DNA of 9,443 bases from Bacteroidales bacterium UBA3816 (GTDB lineage: Bacteria > Bacteroidota > Bacteroidia > Bacteroidales > P3). Where the stretch lies: contig DFDY01000028.1 in the NCBI GenBank assembly GCA_002368955.1, positions 1 to 9,443 of the forward strand, given 5' to 3'. The position numbers and the translations under genes were made by a program. The notes beneath the pieces were generated by a model. It made no database searches, was not told where the DNA came from, and saw only the letters and a list, made by a program, of their open reading frames with translations. The stretch's first letter is position 1. Every line of letters begins with the position of its first letter. This document shows, piece by piece, positions 1 to 5,565 of this stretch.

Positions 1-73
1 GACTAAGTAGCTCAGCAGGTAGAGCACATCCCTTTTAAGGATGGGGTCCTGGGTTCGAGCCCCAGCTTAGTCA
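1..73 (+). tRNA. tRNA-Lys (anticodon UUU)
   Basis: A full cloverleaf can be drawn. The acceptor stem is GACTAAG (1-7) with CTTAGTC (66-72), and the D stem is GCTC/GAGC (10-13/22-25). The anticodon stem is CATCC/GGATG (27-31/39-43) around the loop CTTTTAA, which puts TTT at 34-36. The T stem is CTGGG/CCCAG (49-53/61-65) with loop TTCGAGC. The discriminator base is A73. The CCA end is not encoded, because the bases after A73 are CAAAA, so CCA must be added after transcription. The gene may have begun at the window edge with its promoter outside. Confidence 0.97.
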
Positions 74-81
74 CAAAATTG

Positions 82-111
82 AACCGGGAGCACTTTTCTT
101 CCGGTTTTTTT
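82..111 (+). terminator. Rho-independent terminator after tRNA-Lys
   Basis: A nine-pair stem, AACCGGGAG (82-90) with CTTCCGGTT (98-106) including one G-T pair, closes a 7-base loop. It runs directly into a T tract at 105-111. It lies 9 bases after the tRNA and ends only 5 bases before the ATG of the TPR gene. It is therefore both the tRNA terminator and, in effect, the sequence immediately upstream of that gene. Confidence 0.85.
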
Positions 112-116
112 GTATC

Positions 117-1955
117 ATGAGAATGCCACGAATAGCACGGATGGGACTTTTGCTGTTCCTGTTGTTTTGGGCGGCCACCGGTCAGGCCCAGCAGTCACAG
201 GAGCAGTTGGCTTCGCACTACTACTCCAACGGCGATTTTGCCCAGGCAGCCGAGCTCTATGAGCAGATGTACAAGCGTGCGCCCAATAAGTTCTACTATC
301 AGATGCTTTTCCGCTCCTATCTGGAGCTGGAGCAGTGGAAGGATGCCGAACGGCTGGCCGAACGCCGCCTGCGGCAGTTTCCCAAGGAGTTGGATCTATA
401 TGTCGACTTGGGCCAGGTGCAGGAGCGCCGTGGCGAGCGCAAGAAGGCCCTGAAAAGCTATGATGCGGCCGTGGACAAGATAGGCTATGACACCAAGCAG
501 ATTGCCGACCTCTGCCAGGCTTTTGAGACCGCCAACCACACCGAGTATGCCATCCAGGTCTACCTGGCCGCCCGCAAGAAGATGAAGAATGAATATGCCT
601 TCGTCAGCGAGTTGGCCACCCTCTATGAGCGGTCGGGCAACTATGAGGCCATGATGCAGGAGTATTTCGACCTCCTCGACAAGCAGCCCCGCATGATGAA
701 CCAGATACAGATTGCCCTGCAACGGGTGCTTAGCGAGACCTCCAACCCCAAAGTGTCCGAGGGGTTGCGCAGTGCCTTGGTACAACGGGTGCAGCAGCAC
801 CCCGAGAACCATCAGTATCTGGAGATGATGATTTGGTACTCCCTCCAGCAGAAAGACTTTCAGTTTGCCATGGTGCAGGCCAAGGCGGTGGATGCCCGCT
901 TCCCCGATCAGGGAGGCGAGACCCTCATGCGCGTGGCCAACATAGCCCAAAGCAATCAGGCCTATGACGTGGCGCAGGAGTGCTATGCCACTGTGGCTAA
1001 GAAGGGCAAGGAGGGACCTTTCTATTTCGACAGCAGGGTAGGGGAGCTGGATGTGCAGTTCGCCCGCCTCAACCGCAACTTCCCCATCGAAAACAAGAAG
1101 CTCTGGGCTCTTTTGCACGACTATGAGGCTGCCCTTGCCGAATTGGGCAAGAACGAGCATACCGTCCCTCTCATGCGCAACTATGCCGACCTCATGGCCT
1201 ACTATGCCGACAGTCTTCAGCGGGCGGCCGATATGCTGTATGATATTTTGGACATTCCCCGCCTTCCGCACCAACTGCGCGATGAGACTAAGTTGGCCTT
1301 GGGCGACCTGCTTCTCTTTGCCGGCGAGGTGTGGGATGCCTCATTGCTGTATATGCAGGTGGAGAAAGCCAATAAGAACGAGGTGATTGGCTCTATGGCC
1401 AAGTTCAAGAATGCCAAGCTCTCCTATTATAACCACGACTTCCTCTGGGCCAAGACCCAGCTAGACGTGCTTCGGGCCTCCACCAGCAAGCTCATTGCCA
1501 ACGATGCCATGGAACTCTCGCTGCTCATCAGCGACAACATGGAAGAGGACAGCACTTTCGCCATGCTGGAACGCTATGCAGAGGCCGATCTGCTGCTCTA
1601 CCGCAACCAGCTTGACTCGGCATGGGATGCCTTTGAGTCCATTGCCACCAGTGCCCTCTCGCATCCCCTTTTCGACGAGGTGCTGCTCCAGAAGGCCAAA
1701 ATACGCATTCGGCAGGAACGTTATCAGGAGGCCGACTCTCTCTTGGGGCAGCTCGTAACGCTTTATTATTACGATATTCTAGCTGACGATGCCCTCTTGC
1801 TTCAGGCCCAGCTCAACGAGGAGCGGCTGAACAATCCTGCCAAGGCCCGCGAGTGCTACGAGAAAATCCTTTTGGACTATCCCACCAGCCTCTATGTTGA
1901 CCAAGCCCGTAAGAAATACAACGAATTGAAAGCCGCCACGCCCACCAATCTCTAA
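117..1955 (+). CDS. Exported tetratricopeptide-repeat (TPR) protein
   Basis: A 612-residue protein with an N-terminal signal peptide: a basic start, a hydrophobic core at about residues 9-20, and a likely cut after GQA at about 24. It should act in the periplasm or at the outer membrane. Helical TPR-like repeats are clearest at residues 27-120 (pattern A-x-LYE, then an aromatic/Pro turn) and again at about 555-605, where the repeat resembles the YbgF/BamD kind with a DYP turn. The middle is helical and TPR-like but degenerate. TPR proteins of this sort are scaffolds, and no enzymatic motif is visible. The stop is 7 bases before rsmA, so the two are probably co-transcribed. The start is uncertain: ATG codons at 117 and 123 (and residue 9) are all possible, none has a Shine-Dalgarno, and the first lies just behind the tRNA terminator. 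The specific partner is unknown. Confidence 0.9.
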   Translation: MRMPRIARMGLLLFLLFWAATGQAQQSQEQLASHYYSNGDFAQAAELYEQMYKRAPNKFYYQMLFRSYLELEQWKDAERLAERRLRQFPKELDLYVDLGQVQERRGERKKALKSYDAAVDKIGYDTKQIADLCQAFETANHTEYAIQVYLAARKKMKNEYAFVSELATLYERSGNYEAMMQEYFDLLDKQPRMMNQIQIALQRVLSETSNPKVSEGLRSALVQRVQQHPENHQYLEMMIWYSLQQKDFQFAMVQAKAVDARFPDQGGETLMRVANIAQSNQAYDVAQECYATVAKKGKEGPFYFDSRVGELDVQFARLNRNFPIENKKLWALLHDYEAALAELGKNEHTVPLMRNYADLMAYYADSLQRAADMLYDILDIPRLPHQLRDETKLALGDLLLFAGEVWDASLLYMQVEKANKNEVIGSMAKFKNAKLSYYNHDFLWAKTQLDVLRASTSKLIANDAMELSLLISDNMEEDSTFAMLERYAEADLLLYRNQLDSAWDAFESIATSALSHPLFDEVLLQKAKIRIRQERYQEADSLLGQLVTLYYYDILADDALLLQAQLNEERLNNPAKARECYEKILLDYPTSLYVDQARKKYNELKAATPTNL

Positions 1956-1962
1956 CAACCCT

Positions 1963-2736
1963 ATGGAAGTACGCGCAAAGAAATACCTAGGACAGCATTT
2001 CCTCAAGGACGAACAGATCGCCCAGCAGATCGCCGAAAGTCTCACCGGCCTCACCCCACACGTGTTGGAAATCGGTCCCGGCATGGGGGTGCTCACCAAA
2101 TATCTCCACGCCAACCCTGCCCTCGACTTCCACGCCATCGAGATTGACACCGAGTCGGTTGCCTACCTCCATGACCATTATCCCGCCCTCCATGTCATCG
2201 AGGGCGACTTCCTCAAGCTCGACCTTCAGGAGCTCTTCTCCGAGCCTTTCGCCGTCATAGGCAATTTCCCCTACAATATCTCCTCGCAGATTCTCTTCAA
2301 GGTCTACGAGAACCGCAACCATATTCCCGAGGTGGTGGGCATGTTCCAGAAGGAGGTGGCCGAGCGCGTGGCCGCCAAGCCCGGCAGCAAGACCTATGGC
2401 ATCCTCAGCGTGTTGTTGTCGGCCTTCTACGACATCGAATACCTCTTCACCGTCCACGAGCATGTCTTCAACCCGCCCCCCAAGGTCAAATCGGCCGTCA
2501 TCCGCCTGCGGCGCAACCAGGTGTCTGCTCTCGCCTGCGATGAAGCCCTTTTCACCAAGGTGGTCAAGATAGGGTTCAACCAGCGGCGCAAAACCCTCCG
2601 CAATGCCCTTAAACAGCTTGCCATGGACCTCTCTGCCGTCCCCGACGGCCTCCTGTCCCAGCGGGCCGAGCAACTCACCGTAGCCGACTTTGTCACAATC
2701 ACCAATTCCGTCAGCCCAATCCCAACCAATCAGTAA
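1963..2736 (+). CDS. rsmA: 16S rRNA (adenine1518/1519-N6)-dimethyltransferase RsmA/KsgA
   Basis: This enzyme dimethylates two adjacent adenines in the 3'-terminal hairpin of 16S rRNA using S-adenosylmethionine, a late step in 30S assembly. Its loss is the classic route to kasugamycin resistance. The 257 residues match the usual family length. Visible motifs in order are the N-terminal KKYLGQHFL (6-14), SAM-binding motif I EIGPGMGVLT (36-45), the acidic motif II end AIEID (58-62), EGDFL (80-84), catalytic motif IV NFPYN (101-105), QKEVAERV (129-136), FNPPPKVKSAV (169-179) and QRRKTLRNAL (207-216). The NFPYN form, rather than NLPYN, suits Bacteroidota. It lies 7 bases after the TPR gene and 13 bases before the MntP-like gene, an operon-like arrangement. 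The start at 1963 places the conserved GQHFL motif at the normal distance. Confidence 0.97.
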   Translation: MEVRAKKYLGQHFLKDEQIAQQIAESLTGLTPHVLEIGPGMGVLTKYLHANPALDFHAIEIDTESVAYLHDHYPALHVIEGDFLKLDLQELFSEPFAVIGNFPYNISSQILFKVYENRNHIPEVVGMFQKEVAERVAAKPGSKTYGILSVLLSAFYDIEYLFTVHEHVFNPPPKVKSAVIRLRRNQVSALACDEALFTKVVKIGFNQRRKTLRNALKQLAMDLSAVPDGLLSQRAEQLTVADFVTITNSVSPIPTNQ

Positions 2737-2749
2737 TCCCCCCATCCCC

Positions 2750-3301
2750 ATGTCAGTCATCGAATACATCCTTCTGGCCTTTGCTTTGGCAGTCCCCACC
2801 ATGGTCACCGTGCGTGGCTGTGCCGTCAAGAACCCCATCCGCCTCACCCGTGGGCTGGGGGTCTCCTTCCTCCTTGCGTTGGAGCATACGCTGCTCCTCC
2901 TGTTGGGTATTTTGGTGGGCAACCTGCTGCGGTTCGACATCCCCGATTATGACAACCTCATCTATCTAGGCATGTTCATCATCGTGGCTGGGCGCATGTT
3001 CTTCATGGCCTTCAGCAAGAAAGAGAAGCCCTCCTACGACATCGCCAGCTGGCCCACCGTGCTGCTTTTGGGCGTGGCCACGGGCGTCAATGCCCTCTTT
3101 GTGGGCATGGGCCTCGGATTCCGAGTATTGGTCGAGAACGAACTGTGGAAAGTGGGCATTCCCCTCCTGGTGGTCATCTTCCTTTTTGCCTATCTGGGCA
3201 TCATGCTGGGACGCCGCAAGAAACAGGTGCGCGCCCGCCGCTGGATGTTCTTAGGCGTGCTCTTCTTGCTCATCTTTGCTGTCAAAGGTGCCTTCTTTTA
3301 G
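2750..3301 (+). CDS. MntP-like (DUF204) membrane protein with altered metal site
   Basis: A 183-residue integral membrane protein with about six hydrophobic segments. It aligns along its length with the MntP manganese exporter: LLAF near residue 8, an E in the second helix (E45), GRM at 81-83, a second repeat ATGVNALFVGMGLGF (110-124), LGIMLGRR (149-156), and a final hydrophobic helix. The family is a two-repeat pore in which each repeat carries a conserved Asp in an (M)DAFA or (L)DAMA motif. Here the equivalent positions read VPTM (Pro16) and VNAL (Asn114), so both acidic residues are missing while the fold markers remain. Manganese export is therefore doubtful; another substrate or role is possible. 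I chose the ATG at 2750, 13 bases past the rsmA stop. An in-frame ATG at 2690 would overlap rsmA and add a polar Pro/Ser/Gln stretch ahead of the first helix. Confidence 0.8.
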   Translation: MSVIEYILLAFALAVPTMVTVRGCAVKNPIRLTRGLGVSFLLALEHTLLLLLGILVGNLLRFDIPDYDNLIYLGMFIIVAGRMFFMAFSKKEKPSYDIASWPTVLLLGVATGVNALFVGMGLGFRVLVENELWKVGIPLLVVIFLFAYLGIMLGRRKKQVRARRWMFLGVLFLLIFAVKGAFF

Positions 3302-3318
3302 AATTTTACCTTCAACAA

Positions 3319-3332
3319 TACGGGTACGGGTT
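3319..3332 (+). repeat. 14-base segment resembling 4305-4318
   Basis: The 14 bases starting TACGGG at 3319 match 13 of 14 positions at 4305-4318, in the same orientation. Both copies are followed within a few bases by CTAT and a CTCTC run. The second copy lies inside the nested fold at 4271-4443. This could be the remnant of a partial second copy of that element or chance. Confidence 0.3.
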
Positions 3333-3342
3333 TCGCTATCTG

Positions 3343-3495
3343 TGCTCTCTCGGGAGAGCAATCCGTGTAAACTGCTGGAAATATAGTGATTGTAGCGTGT
3401 CTTCGACACGCAGGATAGGTTGACAAGAAACCCCACACTGCACTCCCTGTGGTCGCTTAGTGTGGGGTTAATAGAATGCCGTGCCTCCGGCACGG
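3343..3495. repeat. Cluster of four perfect short palindromes (REP-like)
   Basis: Four perfect hairpins lie within 153 bases. The first is 3343-3360 (7-base arms, loop TCGG). The second is 3395-3411, with arms GCGTGTC/GACACGC and loop TTC. The third is 3429-3469, with 11-base arms AACCCCACACT/AGTGTGGGGTT. The fourth is 3479-3495, with arms CCGTGCC/GGCACGG and loop TCC. Two share the same design of a 7-base GC-rich stem with a TYC loop, as seen in REP-type dispersed repeats. None is followed by a T tract on the + strand, so they are not typical terminators. The cluster sits between the MntP-like gene and the convergent gene, and it overlaps the end of the latter. Confidence 0.7.
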
Positions 3496-4190
3496 TCAGT
3501 CTGTTGTTGCTCATACGGTACAAGTATACTAATATCCGGAGCATTTTCAAAATAATCTTCTCCACTTAATTGTATCATTTGAGCTTTGGAAAGGACCTTT
3601 ACAGCATTATTATTTCTTGCTTCACTCATTACAGAACGGTCAAAAATCGACTTAAATTCAGCAGGGAAGGCATATGCATCCAACTCGGTATCACCAACAA
3701 TTCCTATTACTGCTAGAAATTTACCGTCCTCTCTCGGCTCCGGACAGTAACCAAAGATTTTTGCCTTTACTATATGAATTATATTCTTTGCAATGTTTCG
3801 GTAATGCACATACATTTTTTCTGCAGTTGTATCTATTCCATCGGTTGAAAATCCATGTATTCCTATATATTCATTGTCGTCAATAACCTTGCTTAAATAT
3901 AAAACTTCTTTTGATGTTTTCTTCTGCGGTGTTTGCGGAGTTTGGGTTGAATGAACAACCGTATATGTGCCATTAGATACTGGGTTTATCAGTTCCCTGT
4001 CAATAGACTCTCTTGGTTGAGATGCTGCAAGCTGGCTACACTGTTGTGCTGCAACAGGAATAGGATTCACAGCACTTGTTGCCAAAAGAACAAGAACCGG
4101 AAGGGCTTTCATACTGGCTGTAGTGACTTTGGTCGAAATCTCCTCCGCTGAGGTGGTGTTGAAGCCGTGTCTAAATATTCGTTTTCTCAT
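3468..4190 (-). CDS. Putative exported protein, no recognised family
   Basis: About 240 residues if started at the ATG at 4190, or 214 if started at the ATG at 4112. The shorter form begins directly with a signal peptide: MK, then a hydrophobic stretch, then a VAA/QQ cut site at about 21-22. The longer form puts 26 mostly polar residues before it. A TTG at 4217 is possible but unlikely. The mature part has a polar Pro/Thr/Gln/Lys linker followed by a mixed domain with motifs such as YIGIHGF, FGYCPEP and AVIGIVGDTELDAYAF. I do not recognise the domain. The last codons, reading roughly TDRAGGTAF, are the translated palindrome at 3479-3495, and the TAA stop lies at the edge of the 3429-3469 palindrome. 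The natural end may therefore have been replaced by repeat insertion. The base composition is clearly AT-richer than in genes before 3300. The nested fold at 4271-4443 lies upstream and could be its leader. Confidence 0.6.
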   Translation of the reverse strand: MRKRIFRHGFNTTSAEEISTKVTTASMKALPVLVLLATSAVNPIPVAAQQCSQLAASQPRESIDRELINPVSNGTYTVVHSTQTPQTPQKKTSKEVLYLSKVIDDNEYIGIHGFSTDGIDTTAEKMYVHYRNIAKNIIHIVKAKIFGYCPEPREDGKFLAVIGIVGDTELDAYAFPAEFKSIFDRSVMSEARNNNAVKVLSKAQMIQLSGEDYFENAPDISILVPYEQQQTDRAGGTAFY

Positions 4191-4235
4191 TGCGTGATGT
4201 GTTTTTGTCTGCTCCAAGTCCCCAACGGGCGGTTA

Positions 4236-4272
4236 ATGCCATAAAGAAAGGCATGAGACTTATGTACTCATG
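4236..4272. other. Two mutually exclusive hairpins
   Basis: ATGCC (4236-4240) can pair with GGCAT (4250-4254) around a 9-base loop. CATGAG (4252-4257) can pair with CTCATG (4267-4272), also around 9 bases. The two stems share bases 4252-4254, so they cannot form together in full. The second also competes with the outermost helix of the 4271-4443 fold. Overlapping alternatives like this are typical of switching leaders, but chance is possible with stems this short. Confidence 0.4.
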
Positions 4273-4443
4273 TCCGTCTTGTTAGAGGTATCGCCAAACA
4301 CCTGTACGGGAACGGGTTCTATGAACATCTCTCACGCCTGAGGATATGCCGTAGGCGTGAGTGCCTATTGCATACGCAACAAACGAAAGCATGAATGCTC
4401 AATCCTCCCGTATGAATTTTGGCGAATTTACTAACAAGGGACA
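4271..4443 (-). ncRNA. Candidate structured RNA or leader (nested four-helix spine)
   Basis: Four helices nest in register. TGTCC/GGACA is at 4271-4275/4439-4443 and CTTGTTAG/CTAACAAG at 4278-4285/4431-4438. TCGCCAAA/TTTGGCGA is at 4291-4298/4418-4425 and TACGGGA/TCCCGTA at 4305-4311/4406-4412. They are separated by short internal loops of 2 to 6 bases. Inside lie four hairpins: GTTC/GAAC (4316-4326), CTCACGCCT/AGGCGTGAG (4331-4361, nine perfect pairs), TTGC/GCAA (4368-4379) and AGCA/TGCT (4388-4399). That is 28 spine pairs, all Watson-Crick. The strand is inferred: on the minus strand it would lie just 5' of the exported-protein gene, as a leader or independent RNA. I do not recognise it as a known RNA family. 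A DNA-level role, such as a recombination or transposition site, is the main alternative. Confidence 0.5.
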
Positions 4444-4444
4444 A

Positions 4445-4499
4445 TATTGCAATGCTTTTCTTGCATCTGCTTACCTGACTTTCGTAAGCGACTGCAATA
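4445..4499. other. Two-step stem-loop next to the nested fold
   Basis: An outer stem TATTGCA/TGCAATA (4445-4451/4493-4499) encloses an inner stem GCTTAC/GTAAGC (4469-4474/4484-4489) around a 9-base loop. It begins two bases past the end of the 4271-4443 fold, so it may be a further domain of the same structured element. Confidence 0.45.
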
Positions 4500-4668
4500 A
4501 TACAAATAAAAAGTCATTTAGCCGAAAAAAAAGATAAGTGAGTGTCGCATCGTGTTGTTTTACAATGCTCAGCACAATTCATCCTCTTCGCCAGACTGCC
4601 TTTTCCGCAGCCACTTTCAGGCTAACAGTGCCTACTGAACTCCACTTTTCTCAAGGACATATAGGACT

Positions 4669-4727
4669 TTTCTCGGCGTTTTTTTCTTTCTGATTCAATT
4701 ATTCTTCGTACCTTTGCAACCGAGAAA
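4669..4727 (+). promoter_or_regulatory. Promoter for the DUF4160 cassette with flanking inverted repeat
   Basis: TACCTTTG at 4709-4716 fits the Bacteroidota -7 consensus TAnnTTTG and would give a transcript start about 15 bases before the ATG at 4739. No good -33 TTTG is seen at the expected distance. Perfect 8-base inverted repeats, TTTCTCGG (4669-4676) and CCGAGAAA (4720-4727), bracket the element. They could be an operator pair for autoregulation, though this is inference. Confidence 0.5.
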
Positions 4728-4738
4728 CAAGAACAATT

Positions 4739-4996
4739 ATGCCTGAGATAAGTAGATTCTTTGGTATCATCATAATGATGTTTGCCGATGACCATAATCC
4801 ACCACATTTTCATGTTAGATATGGTGGATTCAGAGCCCTCATAACTATAAATAAAGGCATTGTTGAAGGACAGATGCCACTGAAAGTGTTGAATCGGGTA
4901 TATGAATGGTTAGACATACATCATGACGAACTGGTTGAGAATTGGAATAGATTGCAGAATGGGTTGGACCCATTTCCTATTGAACCTCTAAAATAA
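4739..4996 (+). CDS. DUF4160-domain protein
   Basis: An 85-residue protein that matches the DUF4160 pattern from end to end: the opening MPEISRFFGI, then the invariant-looking DDHNPPHFHVRYGG (17-30) with His19, His23 and His25, and the helix VYEWLDIHHDELVENWN (54-70). The Asp/His cluster could hold a metal or be catalytic, but no activity is established as far as I know. The family is small, scattered across bacteria, and often sits beside a DUF2442 gene, which is the case here (6 bases apart). Such pairs have been suspected of being toxin-antitoxin-like modules; that is not shown by this sequence. A TAnnTTTG element 22 bases upstream supports its own promoter. Confidence 0.9.
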   Translation: MPEISRFFGIIIMMFADDHNPPHFHVRYGGFRALITINKGIVEGQMPLKVLNRVYEWLDIHHDELVENWNRLQNGLDPFPIEPLK

Positions 4997-5002
4997 TGAA
5001 AT

Positions 5003-5251
5003 ATGGAAAATTATGAACCTATGAGAGTTATAGATGTAGAGTATCTGCATGATTATGTGATGAGACTCGAATTCAACAATGGCGAAAGCCGATTGGTGGA
5101 TTTTGAGCCCCTGCTGAAAGGAAAGTTCCGTGAAGAACTGCTTGACATGCATAAATTCATTCAGTTTGGATTGACGGACTGGACCTTGGAGTGGTACAAC
5201 GGTGTCGATTTCGCACCCGAGTTTTTGTACGAGCATGGCACCGCTGCATAA
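5003..5251 (+). CDS. DUF2442-domain protein
   Basis: An 82-residue protein of the DUF2442 family: an N-terminal beta-hairpin pattern DVEYLHDYVMRLEFNNGE (11-28), then VDFEPLLKGKF (33-43), and the C-terminal signature WYNGVDFAPEFLYEHG (64-79). These proteins are small alpha/beta domains of unknown role, often next to DUF4160. It follows the DUF4160 stop by 6 bases and precedes a second, broken DUF2442 gene by 5 bases, so all three are probably one transcript. ATG codons at 5003 and 5021 are both usable; the first gives the usual spacing to the conserved core. Confidence 0.9.
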   Translation: MENYEPMRVIDVEYLHDYVMRLEFNNGESRLVDFEPLLKGKFREELLDMHKFIQFGLTDWTLEWYNGVDFAPEFLYEHGTAA

Positions 5252-5256
5252 ATAGA

Positions 5257-5517
5257 ATGAAGTCCCTGCCGAAAATAACACAGGTGATACCGATGGAAGG
5301 CTACTTCTTGTCAGTCGTTTTTGACGATGGGCGCAAGGTGTTATATGATATGAACGAAGATATTGAAGCCATTCCATCCTTTCGTGCGCTAAAAACCATC
5401 CATGGACTGTTCCTGCAAGTGCAGTTGGACAAGAGCCGTACCGTGGTATAGTGGAATGTCTACATCGACCTGCCCTCCGATACCATATACGAGTTCGGGA
5501 AAAGTATGTCAGAATAA
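5257..5517 (+). pseudogene. Second DUF2442 gene with in-frame amber stop
   Basis: The frame opens with MKSLPKITQV, continues GYFLSVVFDDGRKVLYDM and FRALKTIHGLFLQVQLD as expected for DUF2442, then meets TAG at 5449-5451 (codon 65). Past the TAG the same frame reads WNVYIDLPSDTIYEFGK to a TAA at 5515-5517. That restores exactly the family's C-terminal signature (compare WYNGVDFAPEFLYEHG in the preceding gene). The most economical reading is a recent nonsense mutation, since no other decay is visible. Readthrough, or a functional 64-residue product, cannot be excluded. It is divergent from the first DUF2442 copy and is therefore an old paralogue, not a fresh tandem duplicate. Confidence 0.8.
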
Positions 5518-5565
5518 GAGGGATAACCAAACTGACATTTAGTTTATCTCCCTTGAATTATTTTT
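5518..5565 (+). terminator. Weak terminator-like hairpin after the DUF cassette
   Basis: AAACT (5529-5533) pairs with AGTTT (5541-5545) around a 7-base loop. An outer GGGA/TCCC step (5520-5523/5549-5552) lies across an internal loop, and a T run follows at 5561-5565. The T run is several bases from the stem, so this is a weak candidate. Confidence 0.35.

Larger units (their letters stand above)
4218..4738. other. 521-base gene-free region with strong secondary structure
   Basis: No credible reading frame is present. The left half, 4236-4499, is dense in perfect inverted repeats, listed separately (4236-4272, 4271-4443, 4445-4499). From 4500 to 4670 I see only AT-rich sequence with short A and T runs. 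From 4669 to 4727 there is an inverted repeat bracketing a promoter-like element for the DUF4160 gene. Confidence 0.6.

Noticed and set aside
396..1274. Long minus-strand reading frame opposite the TPR gene
   Set aside because: Composition is Leu/Gly/His/Val-rich with no domain. It is the antisense shadow of a well-supported coding gene.
2690..2749. Upstream ATG start for the MntP-like protein
   Set aside because: It would overlap rsmA by 47 bases and add a polar tail; the ATG at 2750 starts right at the first membrane helix.
1987..2940. Long minus-strand frame opposite rsmA and the MntP-like gene
   Set aside because: It crosses two recognised genes on the other strand and has shadow-like composition.
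4278..4438. Invertible promoter flanked by inverted repeats
   Set aside because: The arms match in blocks separated by internal loops rather than as one continuous repeat. No TAnnTTTG promoter was found between them, and no invertase gene is nearby, so a folded RNA fits better.
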